A DNA stretch of 64,000 nt from Saccharothrix saharensis (lineage in GTDB: Bacteria; Actinomycetota; Actinomycetes; Mycobacteriales; Pseudonocardiaceae): NCBI RefSeq assembly GCF_006716745.1, contig NZ_VFPP01000001.1, forward strand, positions 5,219,386 to 5,283,385. Direction: 5' to 3'. The notes beneath the pieces were generated by a model. The model made no database searches, had not been told where the DNA came from, and saw nothing but the letters and a program-made list of their open reading frames with translations. Made by a program: the position numbers and the translations under genes. Shown here piece after piece: positions 46,837 to 54,853 of the stretch (positions are counted from its first letter, which is position 1; each line of letters begins with the position of its first letter).

Positions 46837-47373
46837 ATGACCAATCCCCATGACCCGCGCAACCAGGGACAGCCGCAGCAGCCCGGCTACCCGCCGCCCG
46901 CCCCGCCCCTGAACGAGAGCGAGCTGCGGCAGCCCGCCCGTCCGAAGTCCGTCGACACCGCCTACTTGTTGTGGCTGGTCGCGGCTGGTATCAGCATCCT
47001 CAGCAACCTGATCGGCCTGGTCATCGCCGGTGACCTGGCCCGGGAGACCGCGGCGGCGCTCGGGGTGTCCGGCGCGGCGGCCGAGCCGAGCTACGGCTCC
47101 ACGATCTTCAGCCTCGTCCTCGTGGTGGTGTGGATCGTGGTCGTGATGCAGATGCGCAAGGGCGCCAACTGGGCCCGCATCCTGCTGACCGTCCTCGGCG
47201 GCCTGGCCGTCATCGGCAACCTGCTCAGCCTGCTCGCCTTCGGGATCCTGTTCTCGCTCGGCTTCCTGGGCGTGCTCTCGGCCCTGCTGGTGCTGGCGTC
47301 CCTGGTCGCGATCGTCGGCGCGATCGTGTTCATGTTCAAGTCCGACTCGAACCACTACTTCAAGGTCAGCTGA
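46837..47373 (+). CDS. four-helix membrane protein, paralogue 2
   Basis: 178 residues. An N-terminal Pro/Gln-rich segment (GQPQQPGYPPPAPPLNESEL) precedes four predicted transmembrane helices; the shared loop is MRKGANWARILLTVLGGLAV. ATG 46837 lies 7 nt after TACGGT (46824-46829), so the mRNA is probably leaderless. This promoter starts a new transcription unit within the array. Function unknown. Confidence 0.8.
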   Translation: MTNPHDPRNQGQPQQPGYPPPAPPLNESELRQPARPKSVDTAYLLWLVAAGISILSNLIGLVIAGDLARETAAALGVSGAAAEPSYGSTIFSLVLVVVWIVVVMQMRKGANWARILLTVLGGLAVIGNLLSLLAFGILFSLGFLGVLSALLVLASLVAIVGAIVFMFKSDSNHYFKVS

Positions 47374-47449
47374 CCACGAGGTAACAGATGTGCTGTCCGC
47401 CGCTCGTCGCGGTGGACAGCACACCTCGGCCGCCCTAGCGTTCTGAACC

Positions 47450-47992
47450 GTGACGACCCCACAGGACCCTGATCACCGGCCTCCGCAGCAGCCCTACACG
47501 CCCGCACCGCCGCCGCTGAGCGAGTCGGAGCTGGCCGGGCACGGCGGCCACGGGCAGCCCGCCGGGCCGGAGCCGAAGGAAGTCCGCCTGTCGTTCTTCC
47601 TCTGGCTGGCCGGCGCGATCCTGCTCGTCGTGTCGTCCGTGCTGGTGCTGACCCAGCGCGACCTGGCGCTCGAAGAGGCGCGCAAGGCGCCCCCGACGCC
47701 GGGCGTCACGGCCGAGCAGCTGGAGTCGGCCGTCACCGCCGTGCTGATGTTCCTCGTGATCATCGGTGTCGTGCTGGCGGCGCTGATGGCGTTCTTCGCG
47801 TTCAAGCTGCGCGCGGGCCGCAACTGGGCCCGGGTCACGCTGACCGTGATCGGCGTGGCCGTGCTCCTCTACCACCTGTTCGGGTTCTCGCTGGTCGGCC
47901 TGGTCATCGTGCTGGTCGTGGCCGCCGCCGTGGTGACGATGTACCTGCCCGCGTCGAAGGCCTACTTCGACTCGGCCAAACGGGTCGGATGA
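47450..47992 (+). CDS. four-helix membrane protein, paralogue 3
   Basis: 180 residues. N terminus TTPQDPDHRPPQQPYTPAPPPLSESEL resembles that of paralogue 2, including the PPPLxESEL end. Shared loop FKLRAGRNWARVTLTVIGVA, and a C-terminal TMYLPASKAYFDSA segment also found in paralogue 5. GTG 47450 lies 8 nt after TAGCGT (47436-47441). The stop overlaps the next start (ATGA). Confidence 0.8.
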   Translation: MTTPQDPDHRPPQQPYTPAPPPLSESELAGHGGHGQPAGPEPKEVRLSFFLWLAGAILLVVSSVLVLTQRDLALEEARKAPPTPGVTAEQLESAVTAVLMFLVIIGVVLAALMAFFAFKLRAGRNWARVTLTVIGVAVLLYHLFGFSLVGLVIVLVVAAAVVTMYLPASKAYFDSAKRVG

Positions 47993-48417
47993 CCGAGCAG
48001 CCGCACGCCGCGCCCGCGCCACCCGCTCCGCCCCCGGTGGTGCGCGGCGCGGTCGCCGTGTGGTTCGCCCTCGGCGCGTTCCTGTTGCTGGAGAACCTCG
48101 TGCTGTGGCTGCGCCGCGCGGAGCTCGAGCAGGCGGCCGTGCGCGCCGGCGACGACCCGGCCGCGGTAACCGGGTTGCTCGGTCAGCTCACCGTCGTCGC
48201 GGTGGCCTTCGCGATCGGCTACGGCCTGTTCGGGTGGCTGCTGCGGCGCGGCAGGCGGTGGGCGCGCGGCGTGCTCACGGGGGTGGCCGTGCTGCACGTG
48301 CTGTGGATCGTGCTGCCGGGCGCGAGCGCCGCGAACCTGGTCACGCTCCTGCTGATCGCCGTCGGTTCGGCGTTCACCTGGCTCCCCGGTACGGCACAGT
48401 GGGTGAAGCAGCACTGA
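47989..48417 (+). CDS. four-helix membrane protein, paralogue 4
   Basis: 142 residues with a short N terminus and four hydrophobic helices. Shared loop RRGRRWARGVLTGVAVL, with Arg replacing Asn of the GRNWAR motif, and a C-terminal FTWLPGTAQWVKQH that parallels the LPAS/LPGT end of its relatives. ATG 47989 overlaps the preceding stop. Function unknown. Confidence 0.78.
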   Translation: MTEQPHAAPAPPAPPPVVRGAVAVWFALGAFLLLENLVLWLRRAELEQAAVRAGDDPAAVTGLLGQLTVVAVAFAIGYGLFGWLLRRGRRWARGVLTGVAVLHVLWIVLPGASAANLVTLLLIAVGSAFTWLPGTAQWVKQH

Positions 48418-48452
48418 AGGGCGGACCAGCCCTGAACCCCGCGGAGAACCCC

Positions 48453-49067
48453 ATGCCCGAACCGGACCCGTTCGCCTCGCCCTTCCACCGGGTGGACCTG
48501 CCGGGGCAGGGGCACGCGCACGCGCCCCTGCCACCCGGCTTCCAGCTGCCGGCCCCGATGCCGCCGGTGCACCCGGCCGACCTCGGCCCACGCCGCCCGG
48601 TCACGACCACCGTCGCGTCCTGGAGCTGGATCGCGGGCGCGGTGCTCGCGGTGATCGCCCTGCCCGCGCTGTTCTACACCGGCGTCGACCTGCTGACCGA
48701 CGACCTCGTGCGCGACTCCGCGGCCGACGTCGACCCGATGACCAGGGGCGAGGCGGAGCTGAGCGCGCGGTTCACGCCGGTCCTGCTCATGCTGTCGCTC
48801 GCGGTGCTGTCCGTGCCGTTCGTCATCGCCGCCGCCAAGCTCCGCTCGGGCCGCAACTGGGCCCGCGTCACGCTCACCGCGCTCGGACTGCCCGCCGGGG
48901 CGTTCGGGTTCGTCTGGATGCTGGTGTTCGCCGCCGGTGGCGTGCCCTACGTGCACTGGCTGTGGGGCGTGGCGTGGTCGTGGGCGTTCCTGGGCGCCTG
49001 CGCGCTCGGCTTCGCGACGATGTACCTGCCCGCCTCGAACGCCTACACGAGAGCGGTGACGAGATGA
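48453..49067 (+). CDS. four-helix membrane protein, paralogue 5
   Basis: 204 residues. A Pro/His-rich cytoplasmic N terminus of about 60 residues, then four hydrophobic helices. Shared loop KLRSGRNWARVTLTALGLP and C-terminal TMYLPASNAYTRAV, nearly the same as paralogue 3 (TMYLPASKAYFDSA). Start ATG 48453 (CGGAGAA upstream). The open frame continues upstream, but overlaps paralogue 4. The stop overlaps the next ATG. Confidence 0.78.
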   Translation: MPEPDPFASPFHRVDLPGQGHAHAPLPPGFQLPAPMPPVHPADLGPRRPVTTTVASWSWIAGAVLAVIALPALFYTGVDLLTDDLVRDSAADVDPMTRGEAELSARFTPVLLMLSLAVLSVPFVIAAAKLRSGRNWARVTLTALGLPAGAFGFVWMLVFAAGGVPYVHWLWGVAWSWAFLGACALGFATMYLPASNAYTRAVTR

Positions 49068-49591
49068 CCCAGCCGCCGTTCGACCCGTACGGGCAGCCGA
49101 TGCACCCCGTCGAGTACCCGCGGGCCGGTCCCCAACCCCACTACCAGTCCCCGTACCCCGGGCAGATGCGCGCCGTCGACCAGCACACCAGCGCGCGCGT
49201 CCGGCCCGCCGCCGTCACCGCCTCCTTCGTGCTCTGGGTCCTCACCGCCCTGTCCTGGCCGGTCGGCTCGCTCGTGCGCAGCCTCGCCGAGGACGGTGCG
49301 CTCGCCGGCTTCGGCCCGATCATGGCCCTGTTCACCAGCACCTGCCTGGCCATCGCGTGCGTCTGGGGCGCGGTCCTGCTGCTCAACGGCAACTACCACG
49401 CCCGGTTGGGGTTGTGCGGCGGCTCGCTGGTCATCGGCGTGCTCGTCCTCGCCGCCGCGATCATCGCCGCCCGGGACGCCGACACCGAGCCCGTCGGCTG
49501 GGTGGTGATCGTGCTGCGGCTGGTGCTGCCCGTCGCCGCCTCGGTGGCCGCCTTCCTGCCCGGCACCCGGTCCTACTTCTCGGGGACCTGA
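49064..49591 (+). CDS. four-helix membrane protein, divergent paralogue 6
   Basis: 175 residues. N terminus TQPPFDPYGQPMHPVEYPRAGPQPHYQSP is Pro/Tyr/Gln-rich as in paralogue 2. Four hydrophobic helices; the loop is NGNYHARLGLCGG, a drifted form of the shared motif, and the end AFLPGTRSYFSGT matches the LPGT/LPAS terminus. ATG 49064 overlaps the previous stop. Function unknown. Confidence 0.75.
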   Translation: MTQPPFDPYGQPMHPVEYPRAGPQPHYQSPYPGQMRAVDQHTSARVRPAAVTASFVLWVLTALSWPVGSLVRSLAEDGALAGFGPIMALFTSTCLAIACVWGAVLLLNGNYHARLGLCGGSLVIGVLVLAAAIIAARDADTEPVGWVVIVLRLVLPVAASVAAFLPGTRSYFSGT

Positions 49592-49594
49592 CCG

Positions 49595-50032
49595 GTGGAC
49601 CAGCCGACCCTCTACGCCGAACCCGGCACGTCCTGGTGGCCCCTGCTGTGGGGCCCGGTGTTCGCCGCGCTCGGGTGCGGCGTGGAGGCGCTGACCGGCC
49701 CGACCCGCCCGCTGCTGTGGCTCCTCGTCGGTGTGGTGCTGCTCCTGCCCACCGCGCTCTGGGTGCAGGCCCGCCGCCGCCTCTACCGGGTCCGACTCAC
49801 CCCCGCCGCCCTGCACCAGGGCCGCGAGGAGCTGCGGCTGCGCGACGTCGAGGCCGTCGAAGGCGTCGAGCCGCGAGCCGGCGCGAAGGTGCTCGGCGGC
49901 GGCTGGACCCTGCCCCGCGGCACGGGAGCGGTGCCGCTGCGGCTCACCGACGGCACGGTGGTGACGGGCTGGGCGCGCGACGCCGACGCGCTGCGCGCCG
50001 AGATCGGGAAGCTGTTGAGCACGCGTGCGTGA
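49595..50032 (+). CDS. small membrane protein with PH-like domain (DUF3093-like)
   Basis: 145 residues. Two N-terminal transmembrane helices (WWPLLWGPVFAALGCGVEAL, LLWLLVGVVLLLPTALWVQ) are followed by a soluble beta-rich part (YRVRLTPAALHQGREELRLRDVEAVEGVEP). The order is like DUF3093 proteins with a membrane PH-type fold. GTG 49595 is 3 bp after the preceding gene. Function unknown; it does not share the GRNWAR loop of its neighbours. Confidence 0.68.
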   Translation: MDQPTLYAEPGTSWWPLLWGPVFAALGCGVEALTGPTRPLLWLLVGVVLLLPTALWVQARRRLYRVRLTPAALHQGREELRLRDVEAVEGVEPRAGAKVLGGGWTLPRGTGAVPLRLTDGTVVTGWARDADALRAEIGKLLSTRA

Positions 50033-50063
50033 CGAGCGGCCCGGGCGTGAGAAGCTGACCGGC

Positions 50064-50411
50064 GTGACTGCGGCCACCGTCGAGACCGAGACCGTGCCGG
50101 AACCCGAGCCCGGACCGGGCGCGCCGACGCTGCACCAGCCGGGACGCGCGCTCGTCGCGATCGGCGAGGTGGTGCTCGTCGCGCTGCTCGTGCCGCTGGC
50201 CGTGTGGTGCTGGAACCGGGGTGTCCTGCACTACAGCTTCCCCGTGCCCGACCGCCCGCCGCTCGAGTCCACCCGGTTCAGGGGCAACTGGATCGGCGCG
50301 TCCGTGGCCGTGGTCACCGTCGCGGGCGTGCTGCTGCTCGACGCGGTGCGCCAGACCGTGCTCGCCGTGCGCACCCGTGGTCGGAAGCAGGTCGAAGAAC
50401 CCGGCGTGTGA
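50064..50411 (+). CDS. small two-helix membrane protein of unknown function
   Basis: 115 residues with two predicted transmembrane helices ([20 protein letters not shown] and [19 protein letters not shown]) joined by an external loop [18 protein letters not shown]. The N terminus is acidic/Pro-rich. Start GTG 50064 is the simplest; GTG 50025 would overlap the previous gene. It directly precedes hemL. No family recognised. Confidence 0.7.
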   Translation: MTAATVETETVPEPEPGPGAPTLHQPGRALVAIGEVVLVALLVPLAVWCWNRGVLHYSFPVPDRPPLESTRFRGNWIGASVAVVTVAGVLLLDAVRQTVLAVRTRGRKQVEEPGV

Positions 50412-50422
50412 GACTGGACGGC

Positions 50423-51712
50423 GTGACAGCGACGCGATCCCAGGCACTGTTCGAGCGCGCGGCGGCGGTGATCCCCGGTGGCGTGAACTCACCGGTGCGG
50501 GCTTTCCACTCGGTCGGCGGCACGCCCCGGTTCATGGTGCGCGGCGAGGGCCCGCACCTGTGGGACGCCGACGGCAACCGGTACGTCGACCTGGTGTCGT
50601 CGTGGGGCCCGATGATCCTCGGGCACGCCCACCCGGACGTGGTCCGCGCCGTCCGCGAGGCGGCCGTGCACGGCCTGTCGTTCGGCACGCCCACCGAGGG
50701 CGAGATCGAGCTGGCCGAACAGATCATCGACCGGGTCGCCCCGGTGCACCAGGTCCGCCTGGTCAACTCGGGCACCGAGGCCACCATGAGCGCGATCCGG
50801 CTGGCCCGCGGCTTCACCGGCCGCCGCAAGGTCGTCAAGTTCGCCGGCTGCTACCACGGTCACGTCGACGCGCTGCTCGCCCAGGCGGGCTCCGGGGTCG
50901 CCACCCTCGGCCTGCCCACCTCGCCCGGTGTCACGGGCGCGCAGGCCGCCGACACCCTCGTGCTGCCCTACAACGACGTCGAGGCCGTCGAACGGGCGTT
51001 CGCCGAGAACCCCGACGAGATCGCCTGCGTGATCACCGAGGCCGCGGCGGGCAACATGGGCGCGATCGCGCCGCGGCACAACGCCGAGCTCAAGCGGCTC
51101 TGCCGGGACAACGGCGCGCTGCTGATCATGGACGAGGTGATGACCGGCTTCCGCGTCTCGCGCGCCGGCTGGTACGGCCTGGAGAACGTCGAGGGCGACC
51201 TCTACACGTTCGGCAAGGTCATGTCCGGCGGCCTGCCCGCGGCGGCGTTCGGCGGCCGGACGGACGTGATGTCGAAGCTCGCCCCGGCCGGCCCGGTCTA
51301 CCAGGCGGGCACGCTGTCCGGCAACCCGGTCGCCGTCGCCGCCGGCCTGGCCACGCTGCGCGCCGCCACCGACGACGTCTACCGCACCCTGGACGCCAAC
51401 GCCACGCGCCTGGGCGCGCTGTTCACCGCCGCCCTGACCGAGGCCGGTGTCGCGCACCGCGTGCAGTTCGCCGGCAACCTGGTCAGCGTGTTCTTCACCG
51501 ACGCCGAGGTCACCGACTACGCGGGCGCGCAGGCCGCCGAGACGTGGCGCTTCCCGCCGTTCTTCCACGCCCTGCTCGACCGGGGCGTGTACGCGCCGCC
51601 GAGCGCGTTCGAGGCGTGGTTCGTCAACGCCGCCATGACCGACGACGACTTCCAGGTCATCGCCGACGCCCTGCCGCACGCCGCCCGTGCCGCCGCGGAG
51701 GCGACCCAGTGA
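50423..51712 (+). CDS. hemL: glutamate-1-semialdehyde 2,1-aminomutase
   Basis: 429 residues. It makes ALA from glutamate-1-semialdehyde. Features: [55 protein letters not shown], and the PLP Lys in [19 protein letters not shown]. With hemA and hemB it completes the C5 route to porphobilinogen in the window. GTG 50423 or GTG 50408 (overlapping the previous stop) are possible. The stop overlaps the next start (GTGA). Confidence 0.97.
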   Translation: MTATRSQALFERAAAVIPGGVNSPVRAFHSVGGTPRFMVRGEGPHLWDADGNRYVDLVSSWGPMILGHAHPDVVRAVREAAVHGLSFGTPTEGEIELAEQIIDRVAPVHQVRLVNSGTEATMSAIRLARGFTGRRKVVKFAGCYHGHVDALLAQAGSGVATLGLPTSPGVTGAQAADTLVLPYNDVEAVERAFAENPDEIACVITEAAAGNMGAIAPRHNAELKRLCRDNGALLIMDEVMTGFRVSRAGWYGLENVEGDLYTFGKVMSGGLPAAAFGGRTDVMSKLAPAGPVYQAGTLSGNPVAVAAGLATLRAATDDVYRTLDANATRLGALFTAALTEAGVAHRVQFAGNLVSVFFTDAEVTDYAGAQAAETWRFPPFFHALLDRGVYAPPSAFEAWFVNAAMTDDDFQVIADALPHAARAAAEATQ

Positions 51713-52338
51713 GCCGCACGGTCGTCCACATGCTGCGGCACGGCGAGGTGCACAACCCGACCGGCATCCTCTACGGCCGCCTGCCCGGCTTCACGCTGTC
51801 CGAACGCGGCCAGAAGCAGGCGCTGACCGTGGCCGAGCACCTCGCCGACCACGACATCGCGCACGTCGTCGCGTCACCGCTGGACCGCGCGCAGCAGACC
51901 GCGTCGCCGATCGCCGACTCGCACCGCCTGGAACTGGCCACCGACGCGCGGCTGATCGAGGCGGACAACTTGTTCGAGGGCCTGAAGGTGGCCGTCGGCG
52001 ACGGCGCGCTGCGCTCGCCCCGGCACTGGCCCAAGCTGGTCAACCCGTTCCGGCCGTCGTGGGGCGAGCCGTACCTGGAGATCGCGCACCGCATGCTCGG
52101 CGCGGTGCAGCGGGCCCGGTCGGCCGCCGAGGGCCACGAGGCGGTGTGCGTGTCGCACCAGCTGCCGATCTGGACGCTGCGGCGGTTCCTGGAGGGCAAG
52201 CGGATGTGGCACGACCCGCGCCGCCGCGAGTGCTCGCTGGCGTCGTTGACGAGCCTGGTGTTCGAGGGGGAGCAGCTCGTGCGGGTGGTCTACACCGAGC
52301 CGGTCGGCGCGACGAACCCGAGGGTGACCGGGGCATGA
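51709..52338 (+). CDS. histidine phosphatase family protein
   Basis: 209 residues, at the position of Rv0525. Phosphoglycerate mutase-like fold with catalytic [24 protein letters not shown] and the second His in [15 protein letters not shown]. Substrate unknown. It overlaps hemL (GTGA) and the next gene (ATGA), so it bridges haem synthesis and the cytochrome c maturation genes in one transcript. Confidence 0.9.
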   Translation: MSRTVVHMLRHGEVHNPTGILYGRLPGFTLSERGQKQALTVAEHLADHDIAHVVASPLDRAQQTASPIADSHRLELATDARLIEADNLFEGLKVAVGDGALRSPRHWPKLVNPFRPSWGEPYLEIAHRMLGAVQRARSAAEGHEAVCVSHQLPIWTLRRFLEGKRMWHDPRRRECSLASLTSLVFEGEQLVRVVYTEPVGATNPRVTGA

Positions 52339-52916
52339 GGGCGCGACCGGCACTGGCGGCCCTCACCGCGGCGCTGCTGCTCGTCACCGGCTGCACCACC
52401 GGCGACGACGCGGTGGTGGCCGGCTCGGAGTTCCAGCTCGTCGCGCCCAACGGCGAGACGAAGCTGCGCTACGAGGGCGACGAGCGCAAGGGCATCAAGG
52501 GCCTGACCGGCCCGAGCCTGATGGAGGACGGCAAGACGATCTCGCTGGAGGACTACGCGGGCAAGGTCGTCGTGGTCAACATCTGGGGCGCGTGGTGCCC
52601 GCCGTGCCGCACCGAGGCGCCCGAGCTGCAGAAGGTGCAGGACGAGACCGGGCCGCTGGGCGTGCAGGTGCTGGGCGTCGACGTCAAGGAGAACTCGACC
52701 GAGTCGCCGCGCGACTTCATGACCAACCGGCAGTTGAGCTACCCGTCGATCTACGACGAGTCCGGTCGGGCGATGCTGTCGTTCCGCGGGCTGCCGCCCA
52801 ACACGGTGCCGTCCACGTTCGTGCTGGACAAGCAGCACCGGGTGGCGGCGGCGTTCCTCGGTGGCGTGATCGCGTCCGACCTGGTCCCGCTGGTGGAGGA
52901 CCTCGCCGCGGAGTAG
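52335..52916 (+). CDS. TlpA-like thiol:disulfide lipoprotein (cytochrome c maturation)
   Basis: 193 residues. Signal peptide with lipobox LVTG-C at residue 20, then a thioredoxin-like domain: VVVNIWGAWCPPCRTEAPELQ with the C-P-P-C pair and cis-Pro in NTVPSTFVLD. It corresponds to Rv0526 and to ResA/CcmG proteins that reduce apocytochrome c thiols on the outer face. ATG 52335 overlaps the phosphatase stop. Followed, after one inverted gene, by ccdA, resB and ccsB. Confidence 0.92.
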   Translation: MRARPALAALTAALLLVTGCTTGDDAVVAGSEFQLVAPNGETKLRYEGDERKGIKGLTGPSLMEDGKTISLEDYAGKVVVVNIWGAWCPPCRTEAPELQKVQDETGPLGVQVLGVDVKENSTESPRDFMTNRQLSYPSIYDESGRAMLSFRGLPPNTVPSTFVLDKQHRVAAAFLGGVIASDLVPLVEDLAAE

Positions 52917-52919
52917 CCG

Positions 52920-53885
52920 TCAGCGCAGCTCGGGCACCCTGGCCTCGAACGCCTCGACCATCGCGTCCCGGCCGACCAGGTTGAACTCGCGGCCGAGCGT
53001 GCGCATGATCGAGTTGTCGGTGGGCCGGTACAGGCCGAACCGGTAGTACCGCGCGCCCTCGAACGCGCCGACCACGCCGCCGTCCGGCGACGCCTGGCCC
53101 AGGTGGGCCGCCCACTTCGCGCCGGTCGGGTCCGCGGTCACGTTGACCTCGGTCGGCTCGGTGCCGCCGAACCGGTCGTACGGGTAGTCGTACTCGTCGG
53201 CGAGCCCGCCGATCGAGTGGCCCAACTCGTGCACGGCGATCTGCCCGGCCTGGTCGTTGGCCCCCGCGGCGGTCGCCACGCCACCGCCCGCGCCCCCGTA
53301 CTTGGCCGTGTTGCCGAGCGCGACGACCTGGTCCGCCTCCGGCGCGAGGGCGCCGAACTGGACGGCCTTGGTCTGGTTCACGCACAGCAGGCGCTCGGTC
53401 TGGGTGTCCCGACCCTGGCACCAGAAGCCCATGTCGAGAGCGGTGTCGCGGTCCGTGCCCAGGGTCGGGTCGTGGTCCACACCGGACTCGGCCGACACGA
53501 CGTCGACCTGCCAGACGTTGAAGTACTGGCGGTAGGACTTGAACGGCTCCACGGCGGACAGCTCGGTCCACTTGCTCACCACGTGCTCGTGGTAGGCGCC
53601 CAGCTCGGCGGAGGTGTAGCCGTCGCCGACGAACACCAGGTCGAACCGCTGGTCGGACGGGCCGGTCTCCTGGACGGCCACCACGTCGGCGGCCACCGCC
53701 TCCGGTGCGGCCGCGGCCTCGACGGCGATCGGCACGGGCGTCCGCGAGATCGTGCCGTCCGGGGAGAAGACCTCCACCCACTCCACGCCGGGGGCGTCGG
53801 ACTCCGCGGCGCCACCGGGCAGGGGCGCGGCGACGACGGCGAAGGCGACGGCCAGCACGGGCAGGGTGAGCCGGTGTGCACGCAT
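52920..53885 (-). CDS. secreted M64 family (IgA peptidase-like) metallopeptidase
   Basis: 321 residues. Sec signal peptide (about 1-27: LTLPVLAVAFAVVAAPLPGGAA). M64 pattern: FDLVFVGDGYTSAEL, FKSYRQYFNVWQVDVVSAESG and the zinc motif IAVHELGHSIGGLADEYDY with HExxH-like HELGH. Predicted secreted protease of unknown target. ATG 53885 lies 6 nt after TAGCGT (53897-53892), leaderless-type. It is inserted inverted between the TlpA and ccdA genes, which are adjacent in mycobacteria. Confidence 0.92.
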   Translation of the reverse strand: MRAHRLTLPVLAVAFAVVAAPLPGGAAESDAPGVEWVEVFSPDGTISRTPVPIAVEAAAAPEAVAADVVAVQETGPSDQRFDLVFVGDGYTSAELGAYHEHVVSKWTELSAVEPFKSYRQYFNVWQVDVVSAESGVDHDPTLGTDRDTALDMGFWCQGRDTQTERLLCVNQTKAVQFGALAPEADQVVALGNTAKYGGAGGGVATAAGANDQAGQIAVHELGHSIGGLADEYDYPYDRFGGTEPTEVNVTADPTGAKWAAHLGQASPDGGVVGAFEGARYYRFGLYRPTDNSIMRTLGREFNLVGRDAMVEAFEARVPELR

Positions 53886-53980
53886 GCGGTCACGCTATGA
53901 AGTTGCCCGCTCACCCACAAGGGTTGATGGTCGCGTTTAGTCCTTCGCTGAGACGGGTAACGCGGAGCTGCTAAGACGCC

Positions 53981-54000
53981 CGCGCCGCCGAAGCGGCGCG
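53981..54000. promoter_or_regulatory. hairpin in the region between the M64 gene and ccdA
   Basis: Perfect 8-bp stem CGCGCCGC/GCGGCGCG with a CGAA tetraloop in the 191-bp divergent region, about 65 bp before the ccdA -10 box. It may be the 3' end of an unseen transcript or a regulatory structure. I see no gene in the rest of the gap. Confidence 0.4.
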
Positions 54001-54076
54001 ATCGAACACTGTGACGCAAGTCGCCCATAAGGGATGCCGGTGCACGGCGTCAAGACCGCCTACCTACGCTGAACCC

Positions 54077-54853
54077 GTGAACCCGACCGATCTGGCCACC
54101 TCCGGCCCGATCCTGCTCGCGACCGGGGTGGCGGTGCTGGCCGGGGCGATCTCGTTCGCTTCGCCGTGCGTGGTCCCCCTCGTGCCCGGCTACCTCGCGT
54201 ACCTCGCGGGCCTGGTGGGCGCGGACGCGCCGGCCGTCAGCGAGGGCGAGGCCGCGAAGTCCGGTCGCTGGCGGGTCGCCGGCGCCGCCCTGCTGTTCGT
54301 GCTCGGCTTCACCGTCGTGTTCGCCCTGACCTCGTTCGTGGTGCTCGGCCTGACCGACCTGTTCTGGTTCCAGGGCGAGCTGCTCCAGCGCATCGGCGGC
54401 GTCATCACCATCGCCATGGGCCTGGTGTTCATCGGGCTGGTCCCCGCCCTCCAGCGCGACGTCCGCCTGCACCGCACGCCCCGGGCCGGCCTGTTCGGCG
54501 CACCGCTGCTGGGCGGCGTCTTCGCGCTCGGCTGGACGCCGTGCGTCGGCCCGACCCTCATGGGCGTGCTGGCGCTGACCCGCAGCACGGAGGTCGGCTC
54601 GATCACCCTGCGCGGCGGCGTGCTGGTGCTCGCCTACTGCCTCGGCCTCGGCCTGCCGTTCATCCTCATCGCGCTCGGCGCGCGCTGGGCGGTCCGCACG
54701 ACCGGCTGGCTGCGCTCGCACGTCCGCCAGGTCCAGGTCTTCGGCGGTGTGCTGCTGATGGCCGTCGGCGTGGCGCTGGTCACCGGCCTGTGGGGCGACT
54801 TCGTCGGCTGGCTGCGCGACGCCGTGATCAACGACCTGAAACTGCCGTTGTAG
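54077..54853 (+). CDS. ccdA: cytochrome c biogenesis protein CcdA
   Basis: 258 residues with six transmembrane helices. It carries electrons across the membrane to the TlpA/ResA thioredoxin. Key Cys residues are in ISFASPCVVPLVPGYLAYL and LGWTPCVGPTLMGVLAL. GTG 54077 lies 6 nt after TACGCT (54065-54070), leaderless-type. The stop TAG overlaps the GTG of resB by one base. Confidence 0.95.
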   Translation: MNPTDLATSGPILLATGVAVLAGAISFASPCVVPLVPGYLAYLAGLVGADAPAVSEGEAAKSGRWRVAGAALLFVLGFTVVFALTSFVVLGLTDLFWFQGELLQRIGGVITIAMGLVFIGLVPALQRDVRLHRTPRAGLFGAPLLGGVFALGWTPCVGPTLMGVLALTRSTEVGSITLRGGVLVLAYCLGLGLPFILIALGARWAVRTTGWLRSHVRQVQVFGGVLLMAVGVALVTGLWGDFVGWLRDAVINDLKLPL

